Positions 1-8,683 of a stretch of 64,000 bases of DNA are shown here, piece by piece. The stretch covers positions 180,797 through 244,796 of the forward strand of contig NZ_BOMG01000027.1 in assembly GCF_016862075.1 (NCBI RefSeq), given 5' to 3'. Both the position numbers and the translations under genes were made by a program. Source of the DNA: Actinoplanes couchii (GTDB lineage: Bacteria; Actinomycetota; Actinomycetes; Mycobacteriales; Micromonosporaceae). The notes under the pieces are model-generated. The model did no database searches. It was given only the letters and a program-made list of their open reading frames with translations, and had not been told where the DNA came from. The first letter of the stretch is position 1. Each line of letters starts with the position of its first letter.

Positions 1-301
1 GCAGCTTCCCGGCCTTGCGGACCGGGACCACACCCACCCCCGTCGCGTACGCGATGGCGGCGGCCAGCACGAACCCGCGCGCCTCCACCCCGGCCACCAC
101 GTCGAACGAGCCGGGGCCCCAGTGCGCGACGATGCCGTCGACGACCTTCTTGAACGTCGGGCCGTCACCGAAGAACGGCATCAGATCCTTGAAGAGGACA
201 CCCGGTTTCGGGAAGTCCGGCACGTCGACGGTGCCGCTCGCGACCAGTGCTGCCAACTCCGGCCCGCTGTCGCCGCTCACCGGCTGGTTCTCGCTACTCA
301 C
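1..301 (-). CDS. apt: Adenine phosphoribosyltransferase (partial, C-terminus outside window)
   Basis: Purine salvage enzyme that makes AMP from adenine and PRPP in the cytoplasm. The visible N-terminal ~100 residues contain PDFPKPGVLFKDLMPFFGD and VVAGVEARGFVLAAAIAYA, the hallmark adenine-PRTase segments, and end at VPVRKAGKL where the window begins. The GTG at 301 opens the frame; an in-frame GTG at 280 (VSGDSGPEL) is an alternative start. It lies downstream of secF in the same orientation, as in other actinobacteria where apt follows secDF and precedes relA. The catalytic PRPP-binding loop is beyond the window edge, so completeness cannot be judged. Confidence 0.93.
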   Translation of the reverse strand, partial: MSSENQPVSGDSGPELAALVASGTVDVPDFPKPGVLFKDLMPFFGDGPTFKKVVDGIVAHWGPGSFDVVAGVEARGFVLAAAIAYATGVGVVPVRKAGKL

Positions 302-317
302 GGCGGACAGCCTAACG

Positions 318-357
318 GGCGCGGCCCGCCACCCCGGGTGGGGTGGCGGGCCGCGCC
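318..357 (-). terminator. Strong hairpin between secF and apt
   Basis: A perfect 18-bp inverted repeat (318-335 pairs with 340-357) with a GGGT loop lies 15 nt after the secF stop and about 17 nt before the apt start. The stem is almost pure G+C. No T-run follows, so it is either a GC-rich actinobacterial terminator for the yajC-secD-secF unit or an attenuator/RNA-processing hairpin ahead of apt. Confidence 0.7.
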
Positions 358-371
358 GGTGTCAGGGGACG

Positions 372-1520
372 TCAGGGGCGCTTGCCCCCGGGACGGCTGC
401 CACCACGCTTCTGTGCCGGGCGGGCGCCCGGGCGCGGGGTGGTGCTGCCCGCGAACGCAGGCACCTCGTCCGAGGCGGCCGGGTTCGTGCCGGTCCCGTC
501 CTGGCTCACCGCGACGGAGCGCTGGTTCCGCTTGGCCATCACCCGGGCGTTGTGGGCCTTGATCCGCGGCTCCTGGTCCTTCAGATAGCTCAGCACCGGG
601 GCGGCGAACACGATCGACGCCGCGACACCGATGCCCATGCCCACGAAGAGCACCAGGCCGAGGTCCTTCAGGGTGCCCGCGCCGAGCAGGCCGGCACCGA
701 TGAAGAGCACACCACCGACCGGCAGCAGAGCCACCAGACCGGTGTTGAGCGAGCGCATCAGGGTCTGGTTGACGGCCAGGTTGGTGGCCTCGGAGTACGT
801 CCGGGTGCTGCCCGCCGTGATGCCGCGGGTGTTCTCCTGGATCTTGTCGAACACCACGACCACGTCGTAGAGCGAGAAACCGAGGATCGTCAGGAAGCCG
901 ATCACCGTGTACGGCGTGAGCTCGAACCCGACCAGCGAGTAGACACCCGCCGTGACGATCATGTCGAGCAGCAGCGACGCGAGGGCCGCCACCGCCATCC
1001 GCCACTCGAACCGGACCACCAGATAGACGGTGACCAGGATCAGGAAGATGACCAGGCCGAGGATGGCCTTGTCGATGACCGCGCCACCCCAGGCCGCGGA
1101 GACCTGCTCGTCACCGATCTGGCTGGCCTCCAGCCCCAGGTCGGCTTCGATCAGGCCCTTGACCTGCGCCATCTCCGCCGAGGACAGCGCCGGGGAGCGG
1201 ACCACGAAGTTGGCGCTGGCGCCCTCACCGATCTGCTGGGCAGCGGTGACCTGAGCGCCCGGCTGCACCTCGTGGACGGCGTCGCCGACCGCGTTGAAGA
1301 CGTCCTCCGCGGTCAGCGTCTGGCCCGCGACCACCGCCGGGACGGAGAACTTGCTGCCGCCGGCGAACTCGATGCCGAGGTGGAAGCCCCGGAAGACGAA
1401 GCTGCCCAGGGAGATCGCCACCAGCACGGCCGCGATGGTGAACCACATCTTGCGGCGACCGATGATCTGGATGTTCGCCTCGCCCTGGTACAGGCGATTC
1501 GCGAAACCGGAGCCGGCCAT
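372..1520 (-). CDS. secF: Protein translocase subunit SecF
   Basis: 382-aa integral membrane RND-family subunit that works with SecD and uses the proton gradient to help proteins leave the SecYEG channel. It has an N-terminal membrane segment (FTIAAVLVAISLGSFVF), an ectodomain, then five further helices, with the family signature VIGFLTILGFSLYDVVVVFDKI. The ATG at 1520 (MAGSGFANRLYQG) has an AAGGAGG ribosome-binding site 7-8 nt upstream, so it is preferred to the longer frame beginning at 1553 inside secD. secD ends one nucleotide before this start, indicating translational coupling. The basic C-terminal tail (GARPAQKRGGSRPGGKRP) is typical of actinobacterial SecF. Confidence 0.97.
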   Translation of the reverse strand: MAGSGFANRLYQGEANIQIIGRRKMWFTIAAVLVAISLGSFVFRGFHLGIEFAGGSKFSVPAVVAGQTLTAEDVFNAVGDAVHEVQPGAQVTAAQQIGEGASANFVVRSPALSSAEMAQVKGLIEADLGLEASQIGDEQVSAAWGGAVIDKAILGLVIFLILVTVYLVVRFEWRMAVAALASLLLDMIVTAGVYSLVGFELTPYTVIGFLTILGFSLYDVVVVFDKIQENTRGITAGSTRTYSEATNLAVNQTLMRSLNTGLVALLPVGGVLFIGAGLLGAGTLKDLGLVLFVGMGIGVAASIVFAAPVLSYLKDQEPRIKAHNARVMAKRNQRSVAVSQDGTGTNPAASDEVPAFAGSTTPRPGARPAQKRGGSRPGGKRP

Positions 1521-1521
1521 G

Positions 1522-3414
1522 TCAGGCCTCCTTCTGGCTGGTACGCAGGGCACGGCCGAGACCGCTCACCCGGGGCGACAGGAACGCCTTGGTACTGGCG
1601 AGCACCGTCATGATCGGGTGCCGGAACAGGAACACCACGACCAGGTCGAGCACGGTCGACAGGCCGAGCGCGAAGGCGAGGCCCTGCACCTGGCCGATCG
1701 ACACGATGTAGAGAACCACGGCACACATGATCGTGATGGCGTTCGCCGAGATGATCGTGCGCCGGGCCCGGTGCCACGCCCGTGGAACCGCGCTGCGCGG
1801 ACTCCGGCCCTCGTGGATCTCGTCCTTCAACCGCTCGAAGTAGATGACGAACGAGTCCGCCGCCACACCCAACGAGACGATGAAACCGACGATACCCGCC
1901 AGAGTGAGGGTGAAGCCGATCGAGCGACCCAGGAACACCAGGGCGCCGAAGGTGAGCAGGGCGGACAGGCCCAGGCTCAGGAAGATCACCAGGCCGAGCA
2001 TCCGGTAGTAGAAGAACGAGTAGATCGCCACCAGGCCGAGGCCGATCGCGGCGGCGAGCAGGCCCGCCTCCAGCTGCTGGCCACCGACGGTCGCGGAGAC
2101 GGTCTGCGCCGGGCCGGACTCGAAGGTGACCGGGATGGCGCCGAAGTTCAGCTGGTCGGCGAGCTCCTTGGCGGAGGCCGAGTTGAAGTCACCGGTGATC
2201 TGCGACTGACCGGTCAGCACGCCCTGGATCTGCGGCGCGGAGACGATCTCCTTGTCCAGGACCACGGCCACCGCACAGTGCTCGACGTTCGGGTAGAGCG
2301 AGCTGGCCGCGATGTAGCAGGGGTCGCTGGTGGTGGCCTCGAACGCCTTGCGGGTCAGAGCGGCCCACTTGTTCTGGCCGGCGCTCTTGAAGTCGAGCGA
2401 GACGACCCACTGGTTCTGGGTGGTGTCCAGCTGCGGGCTGGCCTTGTCGATGTCGTCACCGACGACCTCGGCCTTGTCCAGCATGACCTTGGCGCCCTGG
2501 TAGCAGGCGATGACCTCGCTGTTGATGTCGTCGATCGCGCCGTTCGGCCGCTTGTCCAGCTGCTCGCAGCTGATCGTCGGCACGTTGAACTGCATCTGCG
2601 GGTCGAGCGCGTTGACCTCGAGCGGGGTCAGCGTGGAGAACGGCTTGAACGGCAGGCCGGCCTTCGGCTCGGTGGACAGGTCCACCGGGGCGGTCAGCTT
2701 CTCGGCGGCGGCCCAGACGGCGGCGCCGACCTTCTTGGCGATCGCGGCGCGCTGTTCCTTCTGGTCCGCGGTCACCGGGGCCTCGGCGGCCGGAGCCGAC
2801 GCGGAAGCCGACGGGGCGGCGGACGGCTCGGCCGAGACGCTCGGCGCCGGAGCGCCACCGCCCTGGCCACCGGTCGACGCCGACGAGGTGACCTCGGGAG
2901 CCTTGCTGCCGGACGCCGACGGCGCGGCGGAACCGGACGCGGACGGCTTGGCGCTGCCACTGGCCGAGACGCTCGGCGACGGGCTCGGCGGGTTGAGCGC
3001 GACCGAGGCGACGTCGCCGGTCACGCCGGTGAGCAGCCGGAACCGCATGTTCGCGGCCTTCGACAGGTCCTTGAGCTGGTCGTCGGCCTTACCGGCGAGC
3101 GAGACGACGATGGTGTTGTTGCCCTGGATGACCACCTCGGCCTCGGAGACGCCGAGAGCGTTGACCCGGCTCTCGATGATCTCCTGCGCCAGCTCCATGG
3201 CCTCCTTGGTGGGCGGCGCGCCCTGCTGGGAGGCGATGTAGGTGGCCTGCGTGCCACCGATGAGGTCGAGGCCCAGCTTCGGCTCCAGCCGATCCTTCCA
3301 GGTGCCGCTGGCGCCGGCCCCGAAGAAGACCAGCAGATACAGGACGACGAAGACCAGACCGAGCACGCCGAGTTGGCGTCCAGGATGCATCTGTCCCTGA
3401 GGTGGTCGTGCCAC
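1522..3414 (-). CDS. secD: Protein translocase subunit SecD
   Basis: 630-aa partner of SecF. The N-terminus has a membrane anchor (LGVLGLVFVVLYLLVFFG), followed by the P1 ectodomain with the KLGLDLIGGTQATY signature, and the C-terminus has five helices including GFIVSLGVAADSFVIYFERLKDE. Between about residues 140 and 220 sits a long Ser/Ala/Pro/Gly-rich low-complexity insertion inside P1; it has no membrane or enzymatic signature and is probably a flexible extracytoplasmic linker. The start is GTG with GGGAGA upstream. It precedes secF by one base. Confidence 0.97.
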   Translation of the reverse strand: MARPPQGQMHPGRQLGVLGLVFVVLYLLVFFGAGASGTWKDRLEPKLGLDLIGGTQATYIASQQGAPPTKEAMELAQEIIESRVNALGVSEAEVVIQGNNTIVVSLAGKADDQLKDLSKAANMRFRLLTGVTGDVASVALNPPSPSPSVSASGSAKPSASGSAAPSASGSKAPEVTSSASTGGQGGGAPAPSVSAEPSAAPSASASAPAAEAPVTADQKEQRAAIAKKVGAAVWAAAEKLTAPVDLSTEPKAGLPFKPFSTLTPLEVNALDPQMQFNVPTISCEQLDKRPNGAIDDINSEVIACYQGAKVMLDKAEVVGDDIDKASPQLDTTQNQWVVSLDFKSAGQNKWAALTRKAFEATTSDPCYIAASSLYPNVEHCAVAVVLDKEIVSAPQIQGVLTGQSQITGDFNSASAKELADQLNFGAIPVTFESGPAQTVSATVGGQQLEAGLLAAAIGLGLVAIYSFFYYRMLGLVIFLSLGLSALLTFGALVFLGRSIGFTLTLAGIVGFIVSLGVAADSFVIYFERLKDEIHEGRSPRSAVPRAWHRARRTIISANAITIMCAVVLYIVSIGQVQGLAFALGLSTVLDLVVVFLFRHPIMTVLASTKAFLSPRVSGLGRALRTSQKEA

Positions 3415-3500
3415 GGCGTTAGGTCTCCCTGTGTTCGGCCGCGTGGCTGCGCGGCGCTAGGTGTCTTAGACCGGCCGTCGACGGTCGAACGGCGGGCTGA

Positions 3501-3537
3501 CGCACCGGGCCGGCGTGATCACCACCGGACCGGTGCG
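3501..3537 (-). terminator. Imperfect palindrome between yajC and secD
   Basis: CGCACCGG (3501-3508) pairs with CCGGTGCG (3530-3537), with further CCGG/CCGG and GTGA/TCAC pairing inside. The 37-nt structure lies 13 nt after the yajC stop and about 90 nt before the secD start. It could be an internal terminator, an attenuator or an mRNA-stability element that sets YajC:SecD ratios. There is no T-run. Confidence 0.4.
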
Positions 3538-3550
3538 CGGGAACTACGGG

Positions 3551-3973
3551 TCAGTCCTGCTTACGCACTTCGGTGACGGGAGACTCCGGCTGATCCGTCT
3601 TGGACTCCTCGACCTTGGACTCCTCGACGGGAGAATCCTCAGCGGTGGGCACCTCGACGTCGGGCTCCGGGATTTCCTCACCGGACTTGTGAACGACTCG
3701 GGCGATCGCGGGACGCGCGAAACGAACCTGCACATCGGGGGCGATCTCGAGCAGAACCTCGTCGTCGGAGACGCCGGCGACGGTGCCGTGCAGGCCGCCG
3801 ATGGTCACGATCTGGTCGCCCGGTCCGAGCGAGCTCTGCATCTCCTGTGCCTTGCGGCGCTGCTTCTGCTGCGGGCGGATCATCACGAAGTACATGAAGC
3901 CGAAGAGCAGAACCAGAATCAGCAGGAACGAATAATTGCCGCCGCCGGCTGGCGCGTCGGTTGCTGCGAGCAC
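3551..3973 (-). CDS. yajC: Preprotein translocase subunit YajC
   Basis: 140-aa small membrane protein of the SecDF-YajC complex. A single N-terminal helix (YSFLLILVLLFGFMYFVMI) is followed by the signature RPQQKQRRKAQEMQSSL and a small beta domain (LGPGDQIVTIGGLHGTVAGV). The C-terminal 35 residues are a Glu/Ser/Pro-rich tail (VPTAEDSPVEESKVEESK) with no recognised domain. The start is GTG. It is first in the yajC-secD-secF series and lies downstream of ruvB on the same strand. Confidence 0.95.
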   Translation of the reverse strand: MLAATDAPAGGGNYSFLLILVLLFGFMYFVMIRPQQKQRRKAQEMQSSLGPGDQIVTIGGLHGTVAGVSDDEVLLEIAPDVQVRFARPAIARVVHKSGEEIPEPDVEVPTAEDSPVEESKVEESKTDQPESPVTEVRKQD

Positions 3974-4122
3974 GAAAAAGCCTTCCGTCAGCCGCCGGCG
4001 CGACGAGTGTGGGCGGGCACCGGAGGTGATCTGCAGAATCCTGTTGGAACGGCGGCGAGTCTAATAGGTCAACCTGGAGATAACGAATGCGGCACACGTC
4101 ACGTTCACATCACGAGGGATAT

Positions 4123-5169
4123 TTATACGTCTCGGGCGAACAGGTCACCCTGAAACACACCGCCGCGGCCATCGGTGGGTGGCGTTTTGCCCAGATGTGC
4201 CCAGCCCGCCTCGGTGGCCACCCGGCCCCGCGGGGTCCGCGCCAGCAGCCCGGCCCGCACCAGGAACGGCTCGCACACCTCCTCGACCGTGTCGGACTGC
4301 TCCCCCACCGCGACGGCGAGGGTGGACAGACCGACCGGACCGCCCTTGAAGGACTCGATCAGCGCCCGCAGCACCGCCCGGTCCAGCCGGTCCAGGCCGA
4401 GCGCGTCGACGTCGTACACCTGCAGTGCCGCCTTGGCGACCTCCTCGGTGACCACGCCGTCCGCCCGGACCTCGGCGAAGTCGCGCACCCGGCGCAGCAG
4501 CCGGTTCGCGATACGCGGGGTGCCCCGGGACCGGCCGGCGATCTCGGCCGCGCCCTCGGCGGTGATCCGCACGCCCAGGATCCGCGCCGACCGGTGCAGC
4601 AGAGCGTCCAGATCGGCCGGTGAGTAGAAGTCCAGGTGCGCGACGAACCCGAACCGGTCACGCATCGGGCCGGACAGCAGGCCGGCCCGGGTGGTGGCCC
4701 CGACCAGGGTGAACGGCTCCACGTCCAGCGGAATCGCGGTCGCGCCGGGGCCCTTGCCGACGACCACGTCGACCCGGAAGTCCTCCATCGCCGAGTAGAG
4801 CAGCTCCTCGGCCGGTTTCGCGATGCGGTGGATCTCGTCGATGAACAGCACGTCCCCCGGGGCCAGCCCGGTCAGGATGGCGGCCAGGTCGCCGGACCGC
4901 TCGATCACCGGGCCACTGGTGGTCCGGATCCCGGTGCCCAGCTCGGCGGCCACAATGTTGGCCAGGGTGGTCTTGCCCAGGCCGGGCGGGCCGGACAGCA
5001 GGATGTGATCCGGCGGGGTGCCCCGGCCCATCGACGCCTTCAACAGCAGCTCCAGCTGGTCGCGGACCCGGTGCTGGGCGATGAAGTCGGACAGCCGGCG
5101 CGGGCGGACGCTGGCCTCGGCGTCGAGGTCCTCGTCGATCGGGTCCGGGGAGACGATCTCGTCGTTCAC
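4123..5169 (-). CDS. ruvB: Holliday junction branch migration ATPase RuvB
   Basis: 348-aa hexameric AAA+ motor that pulls DNA through the RuvA-bound Holliday junction. Walker A GPPGLGKT is at residues 60-67, Walker B LFIDEIH at about 108-114, followed by GATTRAG (sensor region) and a C-terminal winged-helix domain ending [21 protein letters not shown]. Length and domain order match the family. The GTG start gives the usual acidic N-terminus. About 150 nt separate it from ruvA, so it may have its own promoter despite belonging to the ruvC-ruvA-ruvB set. Confidence 0.98.
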   Translation of the reverse strand: MNDEIVSPDPIDEDLDAEASVRPRRLSDFIAQHRVRDQLELLLKASMGRGTPPDHILLSGPPGLGKTTLANIVAAELGTGIRTTSGPVIERSGDLAAILTGLAPGDVLFIDEIHRIAKPAEELLYSAMEDFRVDVVVGKGPGATAIPLDVEPFTLVGATTRAGLLSGPMRDRFGFVAHLDFYSPADLDALLHRSARILGVRITAEGAAEIAGRSRGTPRIANRLLRRVRDFAEVRADGVVTEEVAKAALQVYDVDALGLDRLDRAVLRALIESFKGGPVGLSTLAVAVGEQSDTVEEVCEPFLVRAGLLARTPRGRVATEAGWAHLGKTPPTDGRGGVFQGDLFARDV

Positions 5170-5322
5170 CGGGCGTCACACAGCGACATCGAGATCCTCC
5201 TGACCTGTACAACCGTTCGAATCAGCCTACCGGCACCGGAAAATACGTTCGGTATTCGTGGCCGGCACCATTCAGCGCGCCGGCCGATCACCCTAAGCAA
5301 TTGACGTCACCCGATGTAACAA

Positions 5323-5925
5323 TCAGCGGGTCCGGCCGAGCAGACGGATCGCCTGGCGCAGCAGCACCGGAACCGGCGGGGTCTCCCCGTCGATCGTCTC
5401 GGCCACCGCGGCCACCGCCTGATCGGCCTGCGTCGCGGTCCAGCCGAGCGCCAGCACACCCTGCCGCACCTGCTCCTGCCACGCGCCGTTGAGCACACCC
5501 GCCGAACCGCCGTCACCGATCGCGATCGGGCCGATCTTGTCCTTCAGCTCGACGATCATCTTCTCGGCGCCGCGCTTGCCGATACCCGGGACCTTCGTCA
5601 GGGCGGCCACGTCACTGCCGGCCAGCGCCCGGCGTACCGCATCGGGTTGATGGACCGCGAGCACCGCCTGCGCGATCCGCGGGCCCACCCCGTTGGCCGT
5701 CAGGAGCAGGTCGAAGAGCTGTCGCTCGCCGTCGTCGGCGAACCCGAACAGGGTGAGCGAGTCCTCCCGCACGATCAGCGTGGTCGCCAGCCGCGCCTCG
5801 CCGCCGGTCCGCAGGCCGGCCAGCGTGTTCGGGGTGCAGAACACCCGCATGCCGACACCACCCACCTCGACCACGGCGCTGTCGTGGAAGATCGCGGTGA
5901 CCTCACCGCGCACACTGGCGATCAT
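5323..5925 (-). CDS. ruvA: Holliday junction DNA-binding protein RuvA
   Basis: 200-aa junction-binding protein that recruits RuvB. It begins [25 protein letters not shown] (OB-fold domain I), has helix-hairpin-helix motifs in domain II ([16 protein letters not shown] and [23 protein letters not shown]), and a C-terminal RuvB-contacting domain III ([13 protein letters not shown]). The ATG overlaps the ruvC stop (ATGA), showing coupling. Confidence 0.98.
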   Translation of the reverse strand: MIASVRGEVTAIFHDSAVVEVGGVGMRVFCTPNTLAGLRTGGEARLATTLIVREDSLTLFGFADDGERQLFDLLLTANGVGPRIAQAVLAVHQPDAVRRALAGSDVAALTKVPGIGKRGAEKMIVELKDKIGPIAIGDGGSAGVLNGAWQEQVRQGVLALGWTATQADQAVAAVAETIDGETPPVPVLLRQAIRLLGRTR

Positions 5926-6437
5926 CTCAGGCTCCTGCGGGCTGCGGCCTCGATCCGGGCGCGGGTGCCCCCGCGCCAGATGTGGCAGATGGCGATGGCG
6001 ATGGCGTCCGCGGCGTCGGCGGGTTTCGGCGGGGCCGCCAGTTTCAGCAGCCGCGTCACCATGGCGGTGACCTGAGCCTTGTCGGCGGTGCCGGACCCGG
6101 TGACGGCCGCCTTCACCTCACTCGGCGTGTAGGTCTGCACCGGCAGCCCGGCCCGCGCCCCGGCCAGGATCGCGATCCCGCTGGCCTGCGCGGTGCCCAT
6201 CACGCTCTGCGCGTTGTGCTGGGCGAACACCCGCTCCACGGCGACACTCTCCGGCCGGTACGCCTCGACCAGCTCGGCCAGCGAATGGTCCAGGTGCAGC
6301 AGGCGCTGGGAGATGTCCTCGTCCGGGTCGCTGCGGACCACGGTGTAGCCGATCAGCTTGCCCTGCCGCCCCGGCATGCCCTCCACGACGCCGACACCAC
6401 ACCTGGTCAGCCCCGGATCGATGCCGAGCACCCGCAC
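5922..6437 (-). CDS. ruvC: Crossover junction endodeoxyribonuclease RuvC
   Basis: 171-aa resolvase of Holliday junctions with an RNase H-like fold. It opens with [19 protein letters not shown], where Asp7 is the first catalytic acidic residue; [11 protein letters not shown] supplies the catalytic Glu and [12 protein letters not shown] near the C-terminus supplies the last acidic pair. The start is GTG. It overlaps ruvA by four bases and is the first gene of the ruv cluster. Confidence 0.98.
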   Translation of the reverse strand: MRVLGIDPGLTRCGVGVVEGMPGRQGKLIGYTVVRSDPDEDISQRLLHLDHSLAELVEAYRPESVAVERVFAQHNAQSVMGTAQASGIAILAGARAGLPVQTYTPSEVKAAVTGSGTADKAQVTAMVTRLLKLAAPPKPADAADAIAIAICHIWRGGTRARIEAAARRSLR

Positions 6438-6537
6438 AGACTGCCTCCCCCTCGCGTACGTGTGTTCGACACCCTAGTACGCCCACCTCTTGCGCCCGCC
6501 GCCGACACGCCTCGACGATGAGCCAGGGAGGTCCGCC

Positions 6538-7059
6538 ATGCACCTCATCCCGCCGATGCCCGACGAGCCGCCACCGGACTACCTGGCCTTCGTCGCCCGG
6601 CACCATCACGCGCTGCGCGCCGAGGCCCACCGCCTGACCGGCGGCGCCCCGGCCCACGAGGAGATCTACCTCTCGGTCCTGACCGACCTGGCCACCCGCT
6701 GGCGCCGCCTGCGCCTGCTGAACCGCACCGAGCCCTACGCCCGCGAACGCCTGACGAGACGAACCGCCCGGTGGCGCGAGGACCAGGTCTACGAGGTCCA
6801 GGTCCGCGTCCTGCCGCCGGCTTCACCGTCGGCTTCGAGGACCCGGCCGCGGTACGGCACCCTGGCGCTGCTCAAGGCCGAGGTGATCGACGGCACGACA
6901 AGACCGTCCCTGGAAGCCGTCGCCGACGCGGAGATCGCCTGGGTGCACGCCTGCCTACGCTCCCACTGGAACCGCCTGCTGCTGCACACCGCTTTCGTGC
7001 TGCTGGTGGTCGGCGCCCTGCTCCAGTACGCAGCCTGGCTGAGCACCGACCCCCATTGA
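6538..7059 (+). CDS. Membrane-anchored protein with sigma-region-2-like domain
   Basis: 173-aa protein, transcribed away from ruvC. Start ATG 6538 has GGGAGG 7 nt upstream (frame is open from 6490). Residues ~12-75 (FVARHHHALRAEAHRLTGGA, VLTDLATRWRRLRLLNR, EPYARERLTRRTARWRED) look like a weak ECF sigma-factor region 2: an Asp/Glu-poor helix pair followed by the ARW-like core-binding helix. There is no region 4; the protein instead ends in a hydrophobic helix (LLLHTAFVLLVVGALLQYAAWL) with a short polar tail. It may be a membrane-tethered sigma-like or anti-sigma-like regulator, or simply a helical protein with a chance resemblance. Function unknown. Confidence 0.75.
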   Translation: MHLIPPMPDEPPPDYLAFVARHHHALRAEAHRLTGGAPAHEEIYLSVLTDLATRWRRLRLLNRTEPYARERLTRRTARWREDQVYEVQVRVLPPASPSASRTRPRYGTLALLKAEVIDGTTRPSLEAVADAEIAWVHACLRSHWNRLLLHTAFVLLVVGALLQYAAWLSTDPH

Positions 7060-7074
7060 CCTCCCGATACCGGA

Positions 7075-7482
7075 TCACAGGCCGGCAGTACTCAAGCGCT
7101 GCTGCTTGAGTTTCGGCACGAACCGCGCAACCGTCTCGTAGTCGGCGTCTTCGTGCAGGATGGTCATGTTCAGGCGGAGTGCCGTAGCCGCAATGACGAG
7201 ATCCGCCACCGACAGCCCTTGATGGGCACTGTGCGATGCGAGCTCCCGCCGAATACCGGCCACCAGCCGCCAGACGCCGTCAGGAACGTCGATCTTCAAG
7301 TACTTCTCTTCGATCGACGTCTCCAGCGCCTCATACTTCTTGGTCTCCGCCAGCAGGAGCGTTTCGGCCATCGCCGGTTCACAGATGGTCAACAGGCCTC
7401 GGTCGGCCAGCTCGTCCCACTGATCAGCGGCCTGGTTCCGCAGAAGGCGCACCAGCGCGCTGGTGTCCGCCAGATACTTCAT
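7075..7482 (-). CDS. vapC: PIN-domain toxin, VapC family
   Basis: 135-aa ribonuclease toxin. The PIN acidic quartet is visible: Asp6 (MKYLADTSALVRLL), Glu40 (CEPAMAETLLLAE), Asp94 (LSVADLVIAATAL) and Asp112/Asp114 (ILHEDADYETVARF). VapC toxins cleave specific tRNA or rRNA sites; which one is cut here cannot be read from sequence. It overlaps the upstream antitoxin by ATGA. The acid set looks intact, so the toxin is probably active. The gene ends 16 nt from the convergent sigma-like gene. Confidence 0.92.
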   Translation of the reverse strand: MKYLADTSALVRLLRNQAADQWDELADRGLLTICEPAMAETLLLAETKKYEALETSIEEKYLKIDVPDGVWRLVAGIRRELASHSAHQGLSVADLVIAATALRLNMTILHEDADYETVARFVPKLKQQRLSTAGL

Positions 7483-7748
7483 TCGCCACCCGCCTCCGGG
7501 TCACGAAAAGTGACGTCACCATCAGCGATCATCTGCTGAAGGCGCTCACGCGCTGCCCGCCTCCGGCCCCGCTCGGCCTCGACGAATCGGCGAAGAATTT
7601 CGTTGATCGCCTCGTTGGGCGATGCGGCCTGAAGCTGCCACTGCGCCTCCTCCAGCAACTCCAGATCGATCGGGGGTTGAGCATCGATCTTCTCGGATCC
7701 CACCTCCGCGCCGGCTTCGGCATCGGGACGGGTCACCACAGCGGTCAT
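7479..7748 (-). CDS. vapB: VapB-type antitoxin
   Basis: 89-aa protein; the ATG at 7748 (MTAVVTRPDAEAG) has GGAGG 5 nt upstream, preferred to the frame opening at 7787. The region IDLELLEEAQWQLQAASPNE with AINEILRRFVEAERGRRRAA looks like a ribbon-helix-helix DNA-binding dimer with a basic C-terminal helix that would wrap the toxin. It overlaps vapC by four bases, the usual toxin-antitoxin coupling. It probably autoregulates with VapC through the paired ACTAGT sites just upstream. Confidence 0.85.
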   Translation of the reverse strand: MTAVVTRPDAEAGAEVGSEKIDAQPPIDLELLEEAQWQLQAASPNEAINEILRRFVEAERGRRRAARERLQQMIADGDVTFRDPEAGGE

Positions 7749-7790
7749 CTGCACCTCCGGCAGATCAGCCATCAACAACACCCCCACCGT

Positions 7791-7820
7791 ACTAGTCTCA
7801 TGTCAATCTGGATACTAGTC
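7791..7820 (-). promoter_or_regulatory. Candidate vapBC operator/promoter with paired ACTAGTC boxes
   Basis: ACTAGTC occurs at 7791-7797 and again at 7814-7820, 23 bp apart, so both ACTAGT palindromes lie on the same face of the helix. On the vapB strand a TTGACT hexamer overlaps the distal box and a second TTGACA lies between them. The position 40-70 nt before vapB suits an autorepression site for a VapBC complex. The -10 element is not clear. Confidence 0.5.
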
Positions 7821-7870
7821 AATGTGCACTGAGCAAGTGCCTACCGTTCCGAGAATACCTCGGAAACGCG

Positions 7871-7897
7871 AAAAGCCGGCCGCTGAGGCCGGCTTTT
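7871..7897 (-). terminator. Terminator after yebC
   Basis: Perfect 11-bp stem (AAAAGCCGGCC at 7871-7881 with its complement at 7887-7897), 5-nt loop, 13 nt beyond the yebC stop. Read leftwards the stem ends in TTTT. Because the stem starts with A and ends with T it can act in both directions. Confidence 0.85.
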
Positions 7898-7909
7898 CGA
7901 AGGGTGCTG

Positions 7910-8665
7910 TCACTCCTCGTCGAGGACTGCCATGATCTCGTCGGAGATGTCGGCGTTGGAGAAGATGTTCTGGACGTCGTCGCAGTCCTCGAGCACGTCG
8001 ATCAGCTTGAGGACCTTGCGGGCGCCGTCCTCGTCGACCGGCACGCTCATCGTCGGGACCAGCGCGGACTCCGCCGAGTCGTAGTCGATGCCGGCGGTCT
8101 GCAGGGCGGTGCGGACCGCGACCAGGTCGGTGGCCTCGCTGACGACCTCGAACGCGTCGCCGTGGTCGTTGATCTCCTCGGCGCCGGCGTCGAGCACCGC
8201 GAGCATCACGTCGTCCTCGGTCAGCTCGCCCTTGGGGACGATCACCACGCCCTTGCGGTTGAACAGGTACGACACCGAGCCCGCGTCGGCGAACGTGCCG
8301 TTGTTGCGGGTCAGCCGGGTGCGCACCTCGGTGGCGGCGCGGTTCCGGTTGTCGGTGAGGCACTCGATCAGCAGGGCGACGCCGTTGGGGCCGTACCCCT
8401 CGTACATGATCGTCTGCCAGTCGGCGCCGCCGGCCTCCAGGCCGGAGCCCCGCTTGACGGCGTTGTTGATGTTGTCGTTGGGGACCGAGCTCTTCTTGGC
8501 CTTCTGGATGGCGTCGTAGAGCGTGGGGTTACCGGACGGGTCGCCGCCACCGGTCCGGGCCGCGACCTCGATGTTCTTGATGAGCTTCGCGAACATCTTG
8601 CCGCGCTTGGCGTCGACGACAGCCTTCTTGTGCTTGGTCGTCGCCCACTTGGAGTGGCCGGACAT
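7910..8665 (-). CDS. yebC: YebC/PmpR-family protein (DUF28)
   Basis: 251-aa conserved protein of the YebC family, described in different bacteria as a transcriptional regulator or a ribosome-associated translation factor. It begins [23 protein letters not shown], the diagnostic N-terminus, then [19 protein letters not shown] and [15 protein letters not shown]. The acidic C-terminal domain ends MAVLDEE. Its position between pdxT and the ruv genes is classical; YebC genes often neighbour ruvC. Confidence 0.97.
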   Translation of the reverse strand: MSGHSKWATTKHKKAVVDAKRGKMFAKLIKNIEVAARTGGGDPSGNPTLYDAIQKAKKSSVPNDNINNAVKRGSGLEAGGADWQTIMYEGYGPNGVALLIECLTDNRNRAATEVRTRLTRNNGTFADAGSVSYLFNRKGVVIVPKGELTEDDVMLAVLDAGAEEINDHGDAFEVVSEATDLVAVRTALQTAGIDYDSAESALVPTMSVPVDEDGARKVLKLIDVLEDCDDVQNIFSNADISDEIMAVLDEE

Positions 8666-8683
8666 GCGTAACCTCCGCTGTTA

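Noticed and set aside
5170..5322. A LexA/SOS box before ruvB.
   Set aside because: TCGAACGGTTGTAC resembles only one half of the actinobacterial consensus; the second half-site matches at about three of six positions.
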